Origin: Methylomicrobium sp051061015
GTDB lineage: Bacteria; Pseudomonadota; Gammaproteobacteria; Methylococcales; Methylomonadaceae
DNA length: 64,000 nucleotides
Assembly (NCBI GenBank): GCA_051061015.1
Contig: JBPFEG010000076.1
Span: forward strand, 1-64,000
Direction of reading: 5' to 3'
Each line of letters starts with the position of its first letter. Position 1 is the first letter of the stretch. The notes beneath the pieces are model-generated. The model saw only the letters and a program-made list of their open reading frames with translations, searched no databases and was not told the origin of the DNA. A program made the position numbers and the translations under genes. Shown piece by piece: positions 19,129-28,235 of the stretch.

Positions 19129-20556
19129 ATGGGACAAGAAATTACGCGGACCCAATTTGACGAAAGCGATTTTACTGTTTTTCATCAAAAACTCGCTCAG
19201 GAAACCGCTTTGCTCAAGCGGGCAATCGAACAGGCGTCGTGTTCGGCCCAGCCGCCTGTTGCTGGCTTCGAGATCGAAGCCTGGCTGGTCGATAAGGCGA
19301 TGCGACCGGCACCGATCAATAAGCTGTACCTGGAGACGCTAAACGATCCTCTGGCCAGCGCCGAACTTGCGAAGTTTAATTTCGAGCTAAACTGCGAACC
19401 CGTCCCTTTGACTGGCAGTGTGCTAAGCCAATTGCACGCTCAATTGGAGCACAGCTGGCAAAAGGCCGACTACCATGCCGAGAGCATGGGCCATAGCATA
19501 GTAATGATCGGTATCCTGCCGACGCTCGCGCAAGGCGATCTGCATCTCGCCAATATGTCCGACATGCACCGTTACAAGGCTCTGAACGAGCAAATCCTGC
19601 AGGCGCGCGGCAAACCGATTCATATCGACATCAACGGCATCGAACATCTCAAATTCGACCACTATAATGTGATGATCGAATCGGCTACCACCTCGTTTCA
19701 AACACACATTCAGTTACCGCAGGACCTTGCCCATCATTTTTATAATGCCTCGATTATCGCCTCCGCCGCGGTTGTGGCAATCAGCGCCAATTCGCCGTTT
19801 CTGTTCGGCAAGGAGCTCTGGCATGAAACCCGAATTCCGTTGTTCGAGCAGGCCGCAGAAACAGGCGGTTATGAGGGCGCTGCGCACGGGCCGCTGCATC
19901 GCGTCAGCTTCGGTTCGGGCTATCTGCGGCAGTCGGTGCTCGAATGTTTCGAAGAAAATCTGGTGCATTTTCCGGTCTTGCTTCCGGTCAGCCTGAATAC
20001 CGACCCCGAACAGTTTGCGCATTTACGTCTTCATAACGGCACAATCTGGCGCTGGAACAGACCTCTGATCGGGTTCGATCCGGACGGCACACCTCATATT
20101 CGCATCGAACACCGCACTCCCGCATCCGGCCCGACGCCGATCGATGCGATCGCGAATGCGGCATTTTATTTCGGATTGGCGCAAAACATTTGCGAGCACG
20201 TGCAGAACCATGGCCTGCCGCTCACTTTTCCGGAAGCCAAAGATAACTTTTACCATGCCGCGCGGCACGGTCTCGATAGCACACTCGTCTGGTTTGACGG
20301 TGCCAGACATCGAATCGAGCCGCTCTTGCGAATTGAACTGTTGCCGCGTGCAATCAAAGGCTTACAATCATTCGGAGTAAGTGCTGCCGACATCGACGAT
20401 TATTTAGGCATCATCCGCCAGCGCCTCGCGAATAAACAAAACGGCTGCAGCTGGCAGCAGCGCTATGCAAAAGAGCATTGCCGCGATTTTACAGCCTTGA
20501 CTCGCACCTATTTAAAAAACCAGAACAGCGGCAAACCGGTCAGCGAATGGCAATAA
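19129..20556 (+). CDS. GCS2-like glutamate-cysteine ligase / carboxylate-amine ligase family protein
   Basis: About 475 residues of a glutamine-synthetase-fold ligase. The family shows in GFEIEAWLVD near the N-terminus (substrate carboxylate and metal binding), FNFELNCEPVPL, the central HIDINGIEHLKFDHYNVMIESATTSFQTHIQLP, and RIEHRTPASGPTPIDAIANAAFYFGL. It should join an amine to a carboxylate using ATP; the true substrates are unknown. I moved the start to the ATG at 19129, preceded by CCAGG, instead of an upstream in-frame codon. Its last codons overlap the start of the next gene, an M14-type deacylase, so the two are translationally coupled. Confidence 0.75.
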   Translation: MGQEITRTQFDESDFTVFHQKLAQETALLKRAIEQASCSAQPPVAGFEIEAWLVDKAMRPAPINKLYLETLNDPLASAELAKFNFELNCEPVPLTGSVLSQLHAQLEHSWQKADYHAESMGHSIVMIGILPTLAQGDLHLANMSDMHRYKALNEQILQARGKPIHIDINGIEHLKFDHYNVMIESATTSFQTHIQLPQDLAHHFYNASIIASAAVVAISANSPFLFGKELWHETRIPLFEQAAETGGYEGAAHGPLHRVSFGSGYLRQSVLECFEENLVHFPVLLPVSLNTDPEQFAHLRLHNGTIWRWNRPLIGFDPDGTPHIRIEHRTPASGPTPIDAIANAAFYFGLAQNICEHVQNHGLPLTFPEAKDNFYHAARHGLDSTLVWFDGARHRIEPLLRIELLPRAIKGLQSFGVSAADIDDYLGIIRQRLANKQNGCSWQQRYAKEHCRDFTALTRTYLKNQNSGKPVSEWQ

Positions 20557-21575
20557 CAAAGCAACTTTTTACACAACGACATGATCTGCCGACCGGCTTT
20601 CTGGAAGCCGAGACTGTGCAATTGCAGAGGTTATTGCCGAATCCCACACTGATCCATCTGACGGGCAAACTGGACGAACCGCTATTCATTTCAGTGCTGC
20701 TGCACGGCAATGAACCCACCGGCTTCAAGGCCGTCCAGCGGCTGCTCAAGAAATACCAGGATCGCGAGTTACCGAGATCGCTCGCGCTGTTTATCGGCAA
20801 TATCAAGGCGGCCGCGCAAAATGTACGACGACTGGAGCATCAGCCTGACTACAACCGAATCTGGCCTGGCACCGAATTGCCGGTCTCTGCAGAAACCGAG
20901 ATGGCCGCCGCCGTCTTCACGATAATGCGGGAATACCGGCCCTTCGTGAGCGTCGATATTCATAATAATACCGGCTTGAATCCTCATTATGCCTGCGTCA
21001 ATCGGCTTGATAACAGATTTTTGCAATTGGCGGCGTTATTCGGGCGATTGATTGTTTATTTTAAACGACCAACCGGCGTTCAATCGGCCGCCTTTGCCGA
21101 ATTATGTCCGTCGGTGACTCTCGAATGCGGCCGACCCGGCCAGCAGTACGGCATCGATCATGCGTTTGAATTCCTGGATAGCTGCCTGCACCTTTCTGCG
21201 TTGCCGGAACACCCGGTGCACGCCTGCGACATTGATCTGTTCCATACAGTCGCACAGGTCAGAATCCCCGATAATGTTTCATTCAGCTTCAGGCAAAACG
21301 ATTGCGACTTAATATTGAGCGAAGATCTGGAACGGATGAATTTCACCGAAATTGCGGCAGGGACGATTCTGGGCCAGGTACGTAAAGGTCCGCTGTCCTC
21401 ACCCGTGCTCGTCCAAGATGAACAAGGAACAAACATAACCGATCAGTTTTTCGACCTGAGCAACGGAAATTTGCAAATCACCCGTCCGGCAATGCCATCG
21501 ATGCTGACGCTGGACGAGCGCGTGATCAAACAGGATTGTCTGTGCTATTTAATGGAACGCCTGAATTTTTCCTGA
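20547..21575 (+). CDS. M14-family zinc hydrolase (succinylglutamate desuccinylase/aspartoacylase-like)
   Basis: Predicted zinc amidohydrolase of about 342 residues. Zinc ligands appear in LHGNEPTG (His and Glu) and VDIHNNTG (second His). A catalytic Glu candidate is in SVTLECGRPG. The C-terminal part is the beta barrel typical of AstE/aspartoacylase relatives. The start ATG at 20547 lies inside the end of the upstream ligase gene (stop at 20554-20556), a clear coupling. A bond-forming ligase beside a bond-breaking deacylase suggests the two share a small N-acyl or amide metabolite. Confidence 0.8.
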   Translation: MAITKQLFTQRHDLPTGFLEAETVQLQRLLPNPTLIHLTGKLDEPLFISVLLHGNEPTGFKAVQRLLKKYQDRELPRSLALFIGNIKAAAQNVRRLEHQPDYNRIWPGTELPVSAETEMAAAVFTIMREYRPFVSVDIHNNTGLNPHYACVNRLDNRFLQLAALFGRLIVYFKRPTGVQSAAFAELCPSVTLECGRPGQQYGIDHAFEFLDSCLHLSALPEHPVHACDIDLFHTVAQVRIPDNVSFSFRQNDCDLILSEDLERMNFTEIAAGTILGQVRKGPLSSPVLVQDEQGTNITDQFFDLSNGNLQITRPAMPSMLTLDERVIKQDCLCYLMERLNFS

Positions 21576-21595
21576 CATTAAGACTCTAGACCCGC

Positions 21596-22024
21596 ATGAC
21601 TGATCCTTTTACCTTGCATCCGCGCTTGGCGCAAGACTGTATCACGCTGGGACGCTTCGAGCTGTGCCGGCTCCTGCTGATGAATGACAGCCATTACCCT
21701 TGGTTTATACTGGTGCCGGAACAACCCGAGTTGACCGAAATTTATCAGTTAAGCCAAGCTGATCAGATTATCTTGACTGCGGAATCGAGTTTTCTTGCCA
21801 AAAACCTTGCCGACCTCTATCAGGCCGATAAAATGAATATTGCGGCAATCGGCAACCTGGTCCCGCAGCTCCACATCCACCATATCGTCCGCTACAAGAC
21901 CGATGCCGCCTGGCCTGGACCCGTCTGGGGGAAATTCGACAGCATTCCTTATACTGAATCCCGAACCGCAGTTATTGCCGAGCAAATTCGTACCCGATTT
22001 GAAGGCTATTTAATCGCGAATTAG
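21596..22024 (+). CDS. HIT-family protein
   Basis: A 142-residue histidine-triad protein with the motif VPQLHIHHIVR near residue 95. HIT proteins hydrolyse or transfer nucleotides from phosphoester or phosphoramidate substrates. The N-terminal LGRFELCRLLLMNDSHYPWFILVP is typical of a proteobacterial subgroup. It lies 20 bp after the M14 gene, making a three-gene unit with the ligase. Confidence 0.9.
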   Translation: MTDPFTLHPRLAQDCITLGRFELCRLLLMNDSHYPWFILVPEQPELTEIYQLSQADQIILTAESSFLAKNLADLYQADKMNIAAIGNLVPQLHIHHIVRYKTDAAWPGPVWGKFDSIPYTESRTAVIAEQIRTRFEGYLIAN

Positions 22025-22040
22025 GTATTAGGCAGAGCCC

Positions 22041-22083
22041 CTCTTCCGGCCCCATCGATGTATCGCGATGGAGCCGGAAAGAG
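22041..22083. terminator. Hairpin between convergent HIT gene and mucD
   Basis: A long imperfect stem pairs CTCTTCCGGC with GCCGGAAAGAG and CCATCG with CGATGG. It lies between convergent genes and probably serves both, although the flanking T run is poor. Confidence 0.5.
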
Positions 22084-22089
22084 ACAATA

Positions 22090-23499
22090 TTATTTACCTA
22101 TTTTAAGCGCCAAAAATATCGGATTGCCGCGTCGCTGAACCAGCAGCGCAATCGATTTGCCTTCCGGCAGATTTTTGACCGTCTTGTCAAAATCGGCAAC
22201 AGTTTTGATTGCCGTGCTCTGAATCCGCAAGATCACATCGCCTGGCTGAATTCCTGCCTCTTTGGCTGGCCCTTTGCCGACGCCTTGCACAAGCACGCCG
22301 TTTTTGGTGATTTCCAGAGCTTCCCGCTGCTCGGCGGTCAGATCAGTTACCGTAATACCGAGTTTATTGTCGGATTTGATCTGGCCTTTTTTACCGGCCT
22401 CCGACAGCTTTTCTTCCTGCTCCGGCAATAAACCGATCTTGATCGGCACGTTCTTCGTTTCACCTTGGCGGATCAACTTGATTTCCGCTTTTTCATCGAT
22501 CGGCGTCATGCCGACCATCGGCGGCAATTCGCCTGAGGTTTCGATTTCGTGACCGTTAAATTCGGTGATGATGTCGCCGATTTGAATGTCGGCTTTTTCC
22601 GCCGGACTACCGGGCACGATTTTCGCCACTAAGGCGCCGTGCGGACGTTTCATGCCAAACGATTCGGCCAGCTCACGAGTCACATCCTGAATTTGTACGC
22701 CAAGCCATCCCCGCGATACCTTGCCTTTCGTTTTGATCTGATCGACGACATTACTCACGACGTCCATTGGAATCGCGAACGACAGCCCCATGAAACCGCC
22801 GGTCCGGCTATAAATTTGCGAATTGATCCCCACCACCTCTCCGTTCATATTGAACAAGGGCCCGCCGGAATTGCCGGGGTTGATCGCGACATCGGTCTGG
22901 ATGAAAGGCACATAATTGCCGCCGGGCAGACTCCGCCCTTTCGCACTGACGATGCCGGCCGTTACCGACTGTTCGAAACCGAAAGGCGAACCGATCGCCA
23001 ACACCCATTCCCCAACCTGCAAGCTTTCCGGCGAACCAATCGTCACGGCAGGCAAGTCGGTGGCATCGACTTTCAGTAATGCAACATCGGTGCGCGCATC
23101 AGAGCCAACCAGCTTTGCCACTAATTCTCGCCTATCGGTCAGCTTGACGACAATTTCGTCGGCATCCTTGACCACATGATGATTGGTCAGCACATAACCA
23201 TCCGTCGAAATAATGAAGCCGGAACCCAGTGACTGCGTATCTCTGGGGATGTAATCGCCGCCCGGCGCATTGAAAAAGTGTTTAAAAAACTCTTCCATTT
23301 CCGGCGGCAAGTCTTCGGGCAATTGGGGCTGTTCCTGAGTAAGATTGCTAGCTTCTGGAGAAGCTTTTTGGGTGGTACTGATGTTTACGACCGCCACGCC
23401 ATTTTTTTTGACCATTTCGGTAAAATCCGGCAATTGCGCATATACATCATGACCAAACAAAAAGACCAGAAAAACGGACCAACCAAGCCTTCTAAGCAT
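22090..23499 (-). CDS. mucD: Periplasmic serine protease DegP/MucD (Do family)
   Basis: Trypsin-like periplasmic protease and chaperone. After a signal peptide come the catalytic triad contexts LTNHHVV (His), RTDVALLKVD (Asp) and NPGNSGGPLFN (Ser). Two PDZ domains follow, the first at WLGVQIQDV and the second near GKLGITVTDLTAEQREAL. At 469 residues it matches DegQ/MucD. It lies downstream of mucB, separated by about 236 bp (23500-23735) that holds no gene. In Pseudomonas, MucD limits envelope-stress signalling, and the arrangement here suggests the same role. Confidence 0.95.
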   Translation of the reverse strand: MLRRLGWSVFLVFLFGHDVYAQLPDFTEMVKKNGVAVVNISTTQKASPEASNLTQEQPQLPEDLPPEMEEFFKHFFNAPGGDYIPRDTQSLGSGFIISTDGYVLTNHHVVKDADEIVVKLTDRRELVAKLVGSDARTDVALLKVDATDLPAVTIGSPESLQVGEWVLAIGSPFGFEQSVTAGIVSAKGRSLPGGNYVPFIQTDVAINPGNSGGPLFNMNGEVVGINSQIYSRTGGFMGLSFAIPMDVVSNVVDQIKTKGKVSRGWLGVQIQDVTRELAESFGMKRPHGALVAKIVPGSPAEKADIQIGDIITEFNGHEIETSGELPPMVGMTPIDEKAEIKLIRQGETKNVPIKIGLLPEQEEKLSEAGKKGQIKSDNKLGITVTDLTAEQREALEITKNGVLVQGVGKGPAKEAGIQPGDVILRIQSTAIKTVADFDKTVKNLPEGKSIALLVQRRGNPIFLALKIGK

Positions 23500-23735
23500 A
23501 AAATTTCTAATTCCAACTAAATAAAAATTTATTCCCTATTAACCATTTCAAACAATGGACAATAGGACCGAAAAATAGACTGTTAAACTATTCAAAATTG
23601 CCGATTCGCACAAGCTCATCTGGATAACGAACAGCTGCCGGCAAGATTGAAACTATTGGCTGAGGATAATCCCCCCTTCCCCGAAGGGTCAATTTACCCG
23701 TCTTGCGCCTCAAAAGTTATTTTGGCTGATGCTTC

Positions 23736-24698
23736 TCAGTGAACGGCGGATTTAAGTCTAATGCCGTCAACGATCGTTTTCACGGTGATCGGCGGGGCTT
23801 CGCCCATCGCTGTAACCTGATAATCTTCGAGATTGAGGCTATAGTAGTTGATCGCGCCGACAGATCGCAAACCCAGGTCCATCTCAGGATTTTTACTTTC
23901 CTTATACACGGAAATCGACGTCAGGCCATCACTCATCAACAAATGATCAACAGGTAAATGAGAGTCGTGCATTGTTTTTCGGGCAAAGTAAATCGCTTTA
24001 AACCCTGCCGGCGGACTCGTTACGATAAAGGGTAATGCGCCGAAATCCCCGTCTTTGATCGCCCGTCCTACCATATCACTCTGATGGCCTGTCTCAGATA
24101 TCGCTTCGCTGAAAGGCAGTGCCGCCTTGACACGCTGCTCGGTGAACACGACTTGTTCGAGAAGCGCACCGGAAGAATTATATACGGCAACCTTCAACGG
24201 CAAAAACTGGAGTTTTTCGACCCAGATCCGCCGCGCAAACCGGAATTCGTCTTTCGGCTGCACATCAATAACATAGGCAGAAAGCATCGCCACATCTTCT
24301 TCGCCCGACAGCGCAAAGTCATAAAAATCGCCCAAGTCATCAAGGCCCTTTGAAAAATTGACCAAAAATGACCGCTCATAAGGCCTATGATCGAAAACAA
24401 CAGCTTGGGTATCATTATAACGGCAACTGACCAGGTCGCCATTCCTGACAACTTCCCGCAATGGCGAGTTCAATGCTACCAGACGCTCCTGCTCCCTGCC
24501 TTGCTTGACCGCATGAAAATATTTCATGGTTTCGAGCCGGCCGTCGCGCAGAAACACGACAGTGCCTTCGTAGTTGAGCGCCCTCAAGGACTGAATCATG
24601 TTCGCCAAGATTTGTTTGGCGGTTAACTTATTTTCGTCAGCGAAAACAGATCCGATTGTAAAGAAAAATATCAGGATGAAGCGGACAACCACGGTCAT
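23736..24698 (-). CDS. mucB: MucB/RseB sigma-E regulatory protein
   Basis: Periplasmic protein that shields anti-sigma factor MucA/RseA from proteolysis and senses envelope lipids. Features: an N-terminal signal (FILIFFFTIGSVFA), then ANMIQSLRALNYEGTVVFLRDGRLETMKYFHAV and LNSPLREVVRNG, the lipoprotein-like LolA/RseB fold, and a C-terminal domain with DGLTSISVYKE and ITVKTIVDGIRLK. The start overlaps the mucA stop (24695-24698), so the two are coupled. Confidence 0.94.
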   Translation of the reverse strand: MTVVVRFILIFFFTIGSVFADENKLTAKQILANMIQSLRALNYEGTVVFLRDGRLETMKYFHAVKQGREQERLVALNSPLREVVRNGDLVSCRYNDTQAVVFDHRPYERSFLVNFSKGLDDLGDFYDFALSGEEDVAMLSAYVIDVQPKDEFRFARRIWVEKLQFLPLKVAVYNSSGALLEQVVFTEQRVKAALPFSEAISETGHQSDMVGRAIKDGDFGALPFIVTSPPAGFKAIYFARKTMHDSHLPVDHLLMSDGLTSISVYKESKNPEMDLGLRSVGAINYYSLNLEDYQVTAMGEAPPITVKTIVDGIRLKSAVH

Positions 24699-25246
24699 TT
24701 TTGACTGTAATGAGTGACTTGCGCATAGGGATAAAGGTCAACCTGTCCGTTCGTGTAAATGCTGCTGTGGGCTTGCAAATAATCGTTGATTTGTCGGTTG
24801 ACCGGAGAAGTATCTCGAGGCATTTTGGAAGTTTCCGTTTTCGAGACTGGGTTGGTCGAAGGCTTGATCGTAGCCACCAGCATTTTGGTGGCCGGTTCAG
24901 GTCGCCGCATCTGCGAAGCAAAAGCAATAACCGCAACCGATGCGGCTGCAGCTGCAATTTTTTGCGATCGCGTAAACCGCCGCTGATGAACCGAACGCGG
25001 GTCGGCGTTCGTAATTAGATAAGCCGGCTCGAGCTGAATCTGGCTGCTGACTGAGCTAATGAAATCAGGCCGTGCCGCTACTAACAAATCGTCGTTTTTG
25101 AGTGCATGGCTGACCGCCTCATAACGGCGCATCTTGTCGGCCAATTGTGAGTCGATCCGCATTTTTTGTAAAAGATTCAAGGCTTCTTCATAAGGAAGCT
25201 CATCATCCAGTAATTGGGAAAGTTTATTATTCAGATCTTCATGCAT
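24695..25246 (-). CDS. mucA: Anti-sigma-E factor MucA/RseA
   Basis: Single-pass inner-membrane protein holding sigma-E inactive. The N-terminal cytoplasmic domain (LNNKLSQLLDDELPYEEAL, then LADKMRRYEAVSHALK) is the RseA sigma-binding fold. A membrane segment (IAAAAASVAVIAFASQM) lies near residue 100, followed by a periplasmic part that MucB should bind. It is placed 12 bp after rpoE in the standard order. Confidence 0.92.
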   Translation of the reverse strand: MHEDLNNKLSQLLDDELPYEEALNLLQKMRIDSQLADKMRRYEAVSHALKNDDLLVAARPDFISSVSSQIQLEPAYLITNADPRSVHQRRFTRSQKIAAAAASVAVIAFASQMRRPEPATKMLVATIKPSTNPVSKTETSKMPRDTSPVNRQINDYLQAHSSIYTNGQVDLYPYAQVTHYSQK

Positions 25247-25258
25247 CGAATATCACCG

Positions 25259-25849
25259 TCAATCGAGCAGGGGGTTGAGTTTATTATCAATAGCTTCACG
25301 TGCTCTAAAAATGCGTGAGCGTACAGTTCCTACAGGGCAATCCATCGCCTGAGCAATCTCCTCATAGCTCATTCCTTCAAACTCCCTTAACATAATCGCC
25401 ACCCGCATTTCTTCAGGCAGTTTTGCTATTGCCGACTTGATTGTCTCGACAATTTCACGACTCAGCAGTTCCCGTTCGGGCGTCTCCTGACCATGCAGTT
25501 GCGGCAGGTTTTCATAAACTTCCGCATCCTGTACATCTATCTGCATATCGACATTTCGTCTTGACCTGGACATCAGATAATTTTTCGCAGTATTGATCGC
25601 GATCCGGTAGAGCCAGGTATAAAAAGCACTTTCGCCGCGAAAGCTGCCCAGTGCCCGGTAGGCTTTGATAAAAGCCTCCTGCGCGACATCTTGCGATTCG
25701 CTCGGATCTTTAACATAGCGATTGACCAGTTGGACAATTTTATGTTGATACTTGATCACTAAAAGATCATACGCGGACTTATCCCCCTGCTGCACTCGCA
25801 ATACCAGGTCTTCGTCCAGTTGTTCGCTCGCCCTTGAATGACTCTTCAC
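25259..25849 (-). CDS. rpoE: RNA polymerase sigma factor RpoE/AlgU
   Basis: ECF sigma factor for envelope stress. Region 2 includes VRQ-like QGDKSAYDLLVIKYQHKI and the helix DVAQEAFIKAYRALGSFRG. Region 4 includes PEEMRVAIMLREFEGMSYEEIA and the recognition helix GTVRSRIFRAREAI. The 196 residues match AlgU/RpoE closely. The start is GTG. It opens the rpoE-mucA-mucB-mucD cluster; I see no mucC. It diverges from nadB across 275 bp that must hold both promoters. Confidence 0.97.
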   Translation of the reverse strand: MKSHSRASEQLDEDLVLRVQQGDKSAYDLLVIKYQHKIVQLVNRYVKDPSESQDVAQEAFIKAYRALGSFRGESAFYTWLYRIAINTAKNYLMSRSRRNVDMQIDVQDAEVYENLPQLHGQETPERELLSREIVETIKSAIAKLPEEMRVAIMLREFEGMSYEEIAQAMDCPVGTVRSRIFRAREAIDNKLNPLLD

Positions 25850-26124
25850 TTGTGCCTGTGGATGGTAGAATGGACAGAATTAAAGCGCATTAGTTCGGCA
25901 GTGACAAAAAAAATTGCTATCACGGCAAAAATGGTTATTATCCATTAAGCTTGTCAACTAAGCCAGTCCGGCCCATAGACAAGTATTGATTTATCACTAC
26001 GATACTTTATTCAATTAACATAAATTGCCAATTAATACTAGTCTTAACCGAACCCACTGCATTTTTCTGGACAGCAAAATCCTTCCTGTGATTACTATTC
26101 TGTATACTCTTTTATCTCCTTCAG

Positions 26125-27777
26125 ATGCAAACTCCAGCAACTCAATATGACGTTTTAATCGTCGGCAGCGGTGGCGCCGGCTTAAGTTTAGCTTTAAAAC
26201 TTGCCGAACACGGAATTAAACTGGCTGTCCTCTCGAAATTCGCATTAACGGAAGGCAGTACTTTTTATGCCCAAGGCGGCATCTCCGCCGTGTTTGACGC
26301 CGAAGACTCGATCGAATCACATATTGAGGATACCTTGGATGCCGGCGCCGGTCTTTGCGACCCCGAGATTGTCAGATTGACCGTCACACACGGTAAAAGC
26401 TCAATCAATTGGCTGCGCAGTCAGGGCGTAGTTTTTACCGGAGAAGAAACCGAATCCGGAGAATTTAAACTGCATCTGCACCGCGAGGGCGGCCATTCGC
26501 ATCGGCGCATCGTCCATACGGCCGATGCAACCGGCAAGGCGGTTTCTCTCTCGCTGATCGAACGCGCCCGCGAACATGCCAATATCGATTTGCTCGAAAA
26601 TCATAACGTTGTTGAACTGATTACCGGCCCCTCGGCGGACAGCGCGAGCCCGATCGGCAGACGCATACTCGGCGCTTATGTCTTGGATACCCAGGAACAA
26701 CAGGTCAAAACGATCGCCGCCCGCGCCGTCGTGCTGGCGACCGGCGGCGCCAACAAGGTATATCTTTATAGCACCAATCCGCAAAGTTCAACCGGCGACG
26801 GCATTGCGCTGGCCTGGCGCGCGGGCTGCCGGGTCAGCAACATGGAATTCATGCAGTTCCATCCGACCTGCCTGTATCATCCCGAAGCGCGTGCTTTCTT
26901 AATCAGCGAAGCGGTACGGGGCGAAGGTGGCAAGCTGATCCTGCCGAACGGGGCGCCTTTCATGCAAAACTACGATCCGCGCGGCGAACTCGCGCCGCGC
27001 GACATCGTTGCCCGCGCAATCGACGCCGAAATCAAAAAGCGGGGCATTGACTGCGTCTACCTGGATATCAGCCATAAACCGGAAACCTTCATCCGCGAGC
27101 ATTTTCCGACCATTTATCAACAGTGCCTCGATTATGGCATCGACATTACCCGCCAGCCGATTCCAGTCGTTCCTGCAGCTCATTATACCTGCGGCGGCGT
27201 AATGACCGACAGCTATGCGCGTACTGATATCGCCCATCTTTATGCGATCGGCGAGGTCGCCTGTACCGGACTGCACGGCGCAAACCGGATGGCCAGCAAT
27301 TCATTGCTTGAATGCTTGGTATTTGCGGAGCGCGCCCATATCGACCTGATCAAAAAACTGCCCGGGATTGCTCCTCCGCCGGAGTTGCCGGCCTGGGATG
27401 AGTCGCAAGTCAGCGATTCCGATGAAGAAGTGGTCGTCTCACACAACTGGAACGAGCTCAGAAACTTCATGTGGGACTATGTCGGCATCGTCCGCACCGA
27501 TAAACGTTTGCATCGGGCAAGGAATCGCGTCGAACTGCTCAAAAAGGAAATCGCCGAGTATTACGGCAATTTCCGGGTCACCAGCGACTTGCTCGAACTG
27601 CGCAATCTGGTCATCGTTGCGGAATTGATCATCCGCAGCGCGATGCTGCGCAAGGAAAGCCGGGGGTTGCATTATACGCTGGATTACCCCGAGCCCGATC
27701 GCAGCAAACCGCCTCAGCCTACGATCTTGCGACCGGTAAAGCTCAAAGGGCGCAATACCTACGAGATGGGCGAATGA
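26125..27777 (+). CDS. nadB: L-aspartate oxidase
   Basis: FAD enzyme oxidising aspartate to iminoaspartate, the substrate for NadA. The dinucleotide motif VGSGGAGLSLALKLAE is at the N-terminus. FYAQGGISAVFD, HREGGHSHRRIVHTAD, FHPTCLYHP, ISEAVRGEGG, HYTCGGVMTD and GLHGANRMASNSLLEC follow. Its 550 residues are normal. The gene diverges from rpoE, as in E. coli. A TATACT hexamer (26103-26108) just upstream is a possible -10 box, without a convincing -35. Confidence 0.97.
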   Translation: MQTPATQYDVLIVGSGGAGLSLALKLAEHGIKLAVLSKFALTEGSTFYAQGGISAVFDAEDSIESHIEDTLDAGAGLCDPEIVRLTVTHGKSSINWLRSQGVVFTGEETESGEFKLHLHREGGHSHRRIVHTADATGKAVSLSLIERAREHANIDLLENHNVVELITGPSADSASPIGRRILGAYVLDTQEQQVKTIAARAVVLATGGANKVYLYSTNPQSSTGDGIALAWRAGCRVSNMEFMQFHPTCLYHPEARAFLISEAVRGEGGKLILPNGAPFMQNYDPRGELAPRDIVARAIDAEIKKRGIDCVYLDISHKPETFIREHFPTIYQQCLDYGIDITRQPIPVVPAAHYTCGGVMTDSYARTDIAHLYAIGEVACTGLHGANRMASNSLLECLVFAERAHIDLIKKLPGIAPPPELPAWDESQVSDSDEEVVVSHNWNELRNFMWDYVGIVRTDKRLHRARNRVELLKKEIAEYYGNFRVTSDLLELRNLVIVAELIIRSAMLRKESRGLHYTLDYPEPDRSKPPQPTILRPVKLKGRNTYEMGE

Positions 27778-27808
27778 AAACCGGCTTTTCCTAATCCATT
27801 TTCCAACA

Positions 27809-27842
27809 TCGGCTGACACCCCAGCCAGCCGACTTAATTTTT
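27809..27842 (+). terminator. Terminator after nadB
   Basis: TCGGCTG (27809-27815) pairs with CAGCCGA (27826-27832) and is followed by CTTAATTTTT on the plus strand, giving a reasonable intrinsic terminator. It overlaps the 3' end of the convergent lipoprotein gene. Confidence 0.6.
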
Positions 27843-28235
27843 CAGCAATAGCTCAACCTCATGCGCAGCACGATCGCAGGCCAACGCCGTTTTCACGACT
27901 TGCTGCTGCAAGCTCAAACCACTACTGAGTCCGTCAATATCACGGGACACATATTCGTTCAACGGCGCACAAACCTGCTGCATATGCTGTTCGGACTTCA
28001 ACAAGCCGGCAAAATCTCCCTCCTCATCCGTTGACGTCAGCATCATCACCTCGCTGGTCATCCGGTTTTGAAAACGGAACACAGCTTCGGCATAACTTGC
28101 AAATTCTTCCTTGCTTAGGCCGGTCCCGCTGATCTTACCAACCTCGGGTAGCGCGCACCCCGCTAACAGGTAAACCAGCAACAAGAGAGACAAACGAAAA
28201 AAATACGGCGGTGTCATGGTCGATCGGCGATTCAA
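27834..28235 (-). CDS. Small lipoprotein of unknown function
   Basis: A 133-residue protein with a lipoprotein signal ending in LLAGC and a helical, Glu/Gln-rich mature domain (LSKEEFASYAEAVFRFQNRM, CAPLNEYVSRDIDGLS). Two Cys residues remain in the mature region (VCAPL and LACDRA). I do not recognise a family. An internal ATG (MTPPYFF) is an alternative start 18 bp downstream. It is convergent with nadB. Confidence 0.7.
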   Translation of the reverse strand: MNRRSTMTPPYFFRLSLLLLVYLLAGCALPEVGKISGTGLSKEEFASYAEAVFRFQNRMTSEVMMLTSTDEEGDFAGLLKSEQHMQQVCAPLNEYVSRDIDGLSSGLSLQQQVVKTALACDRAAHEVELLLKN

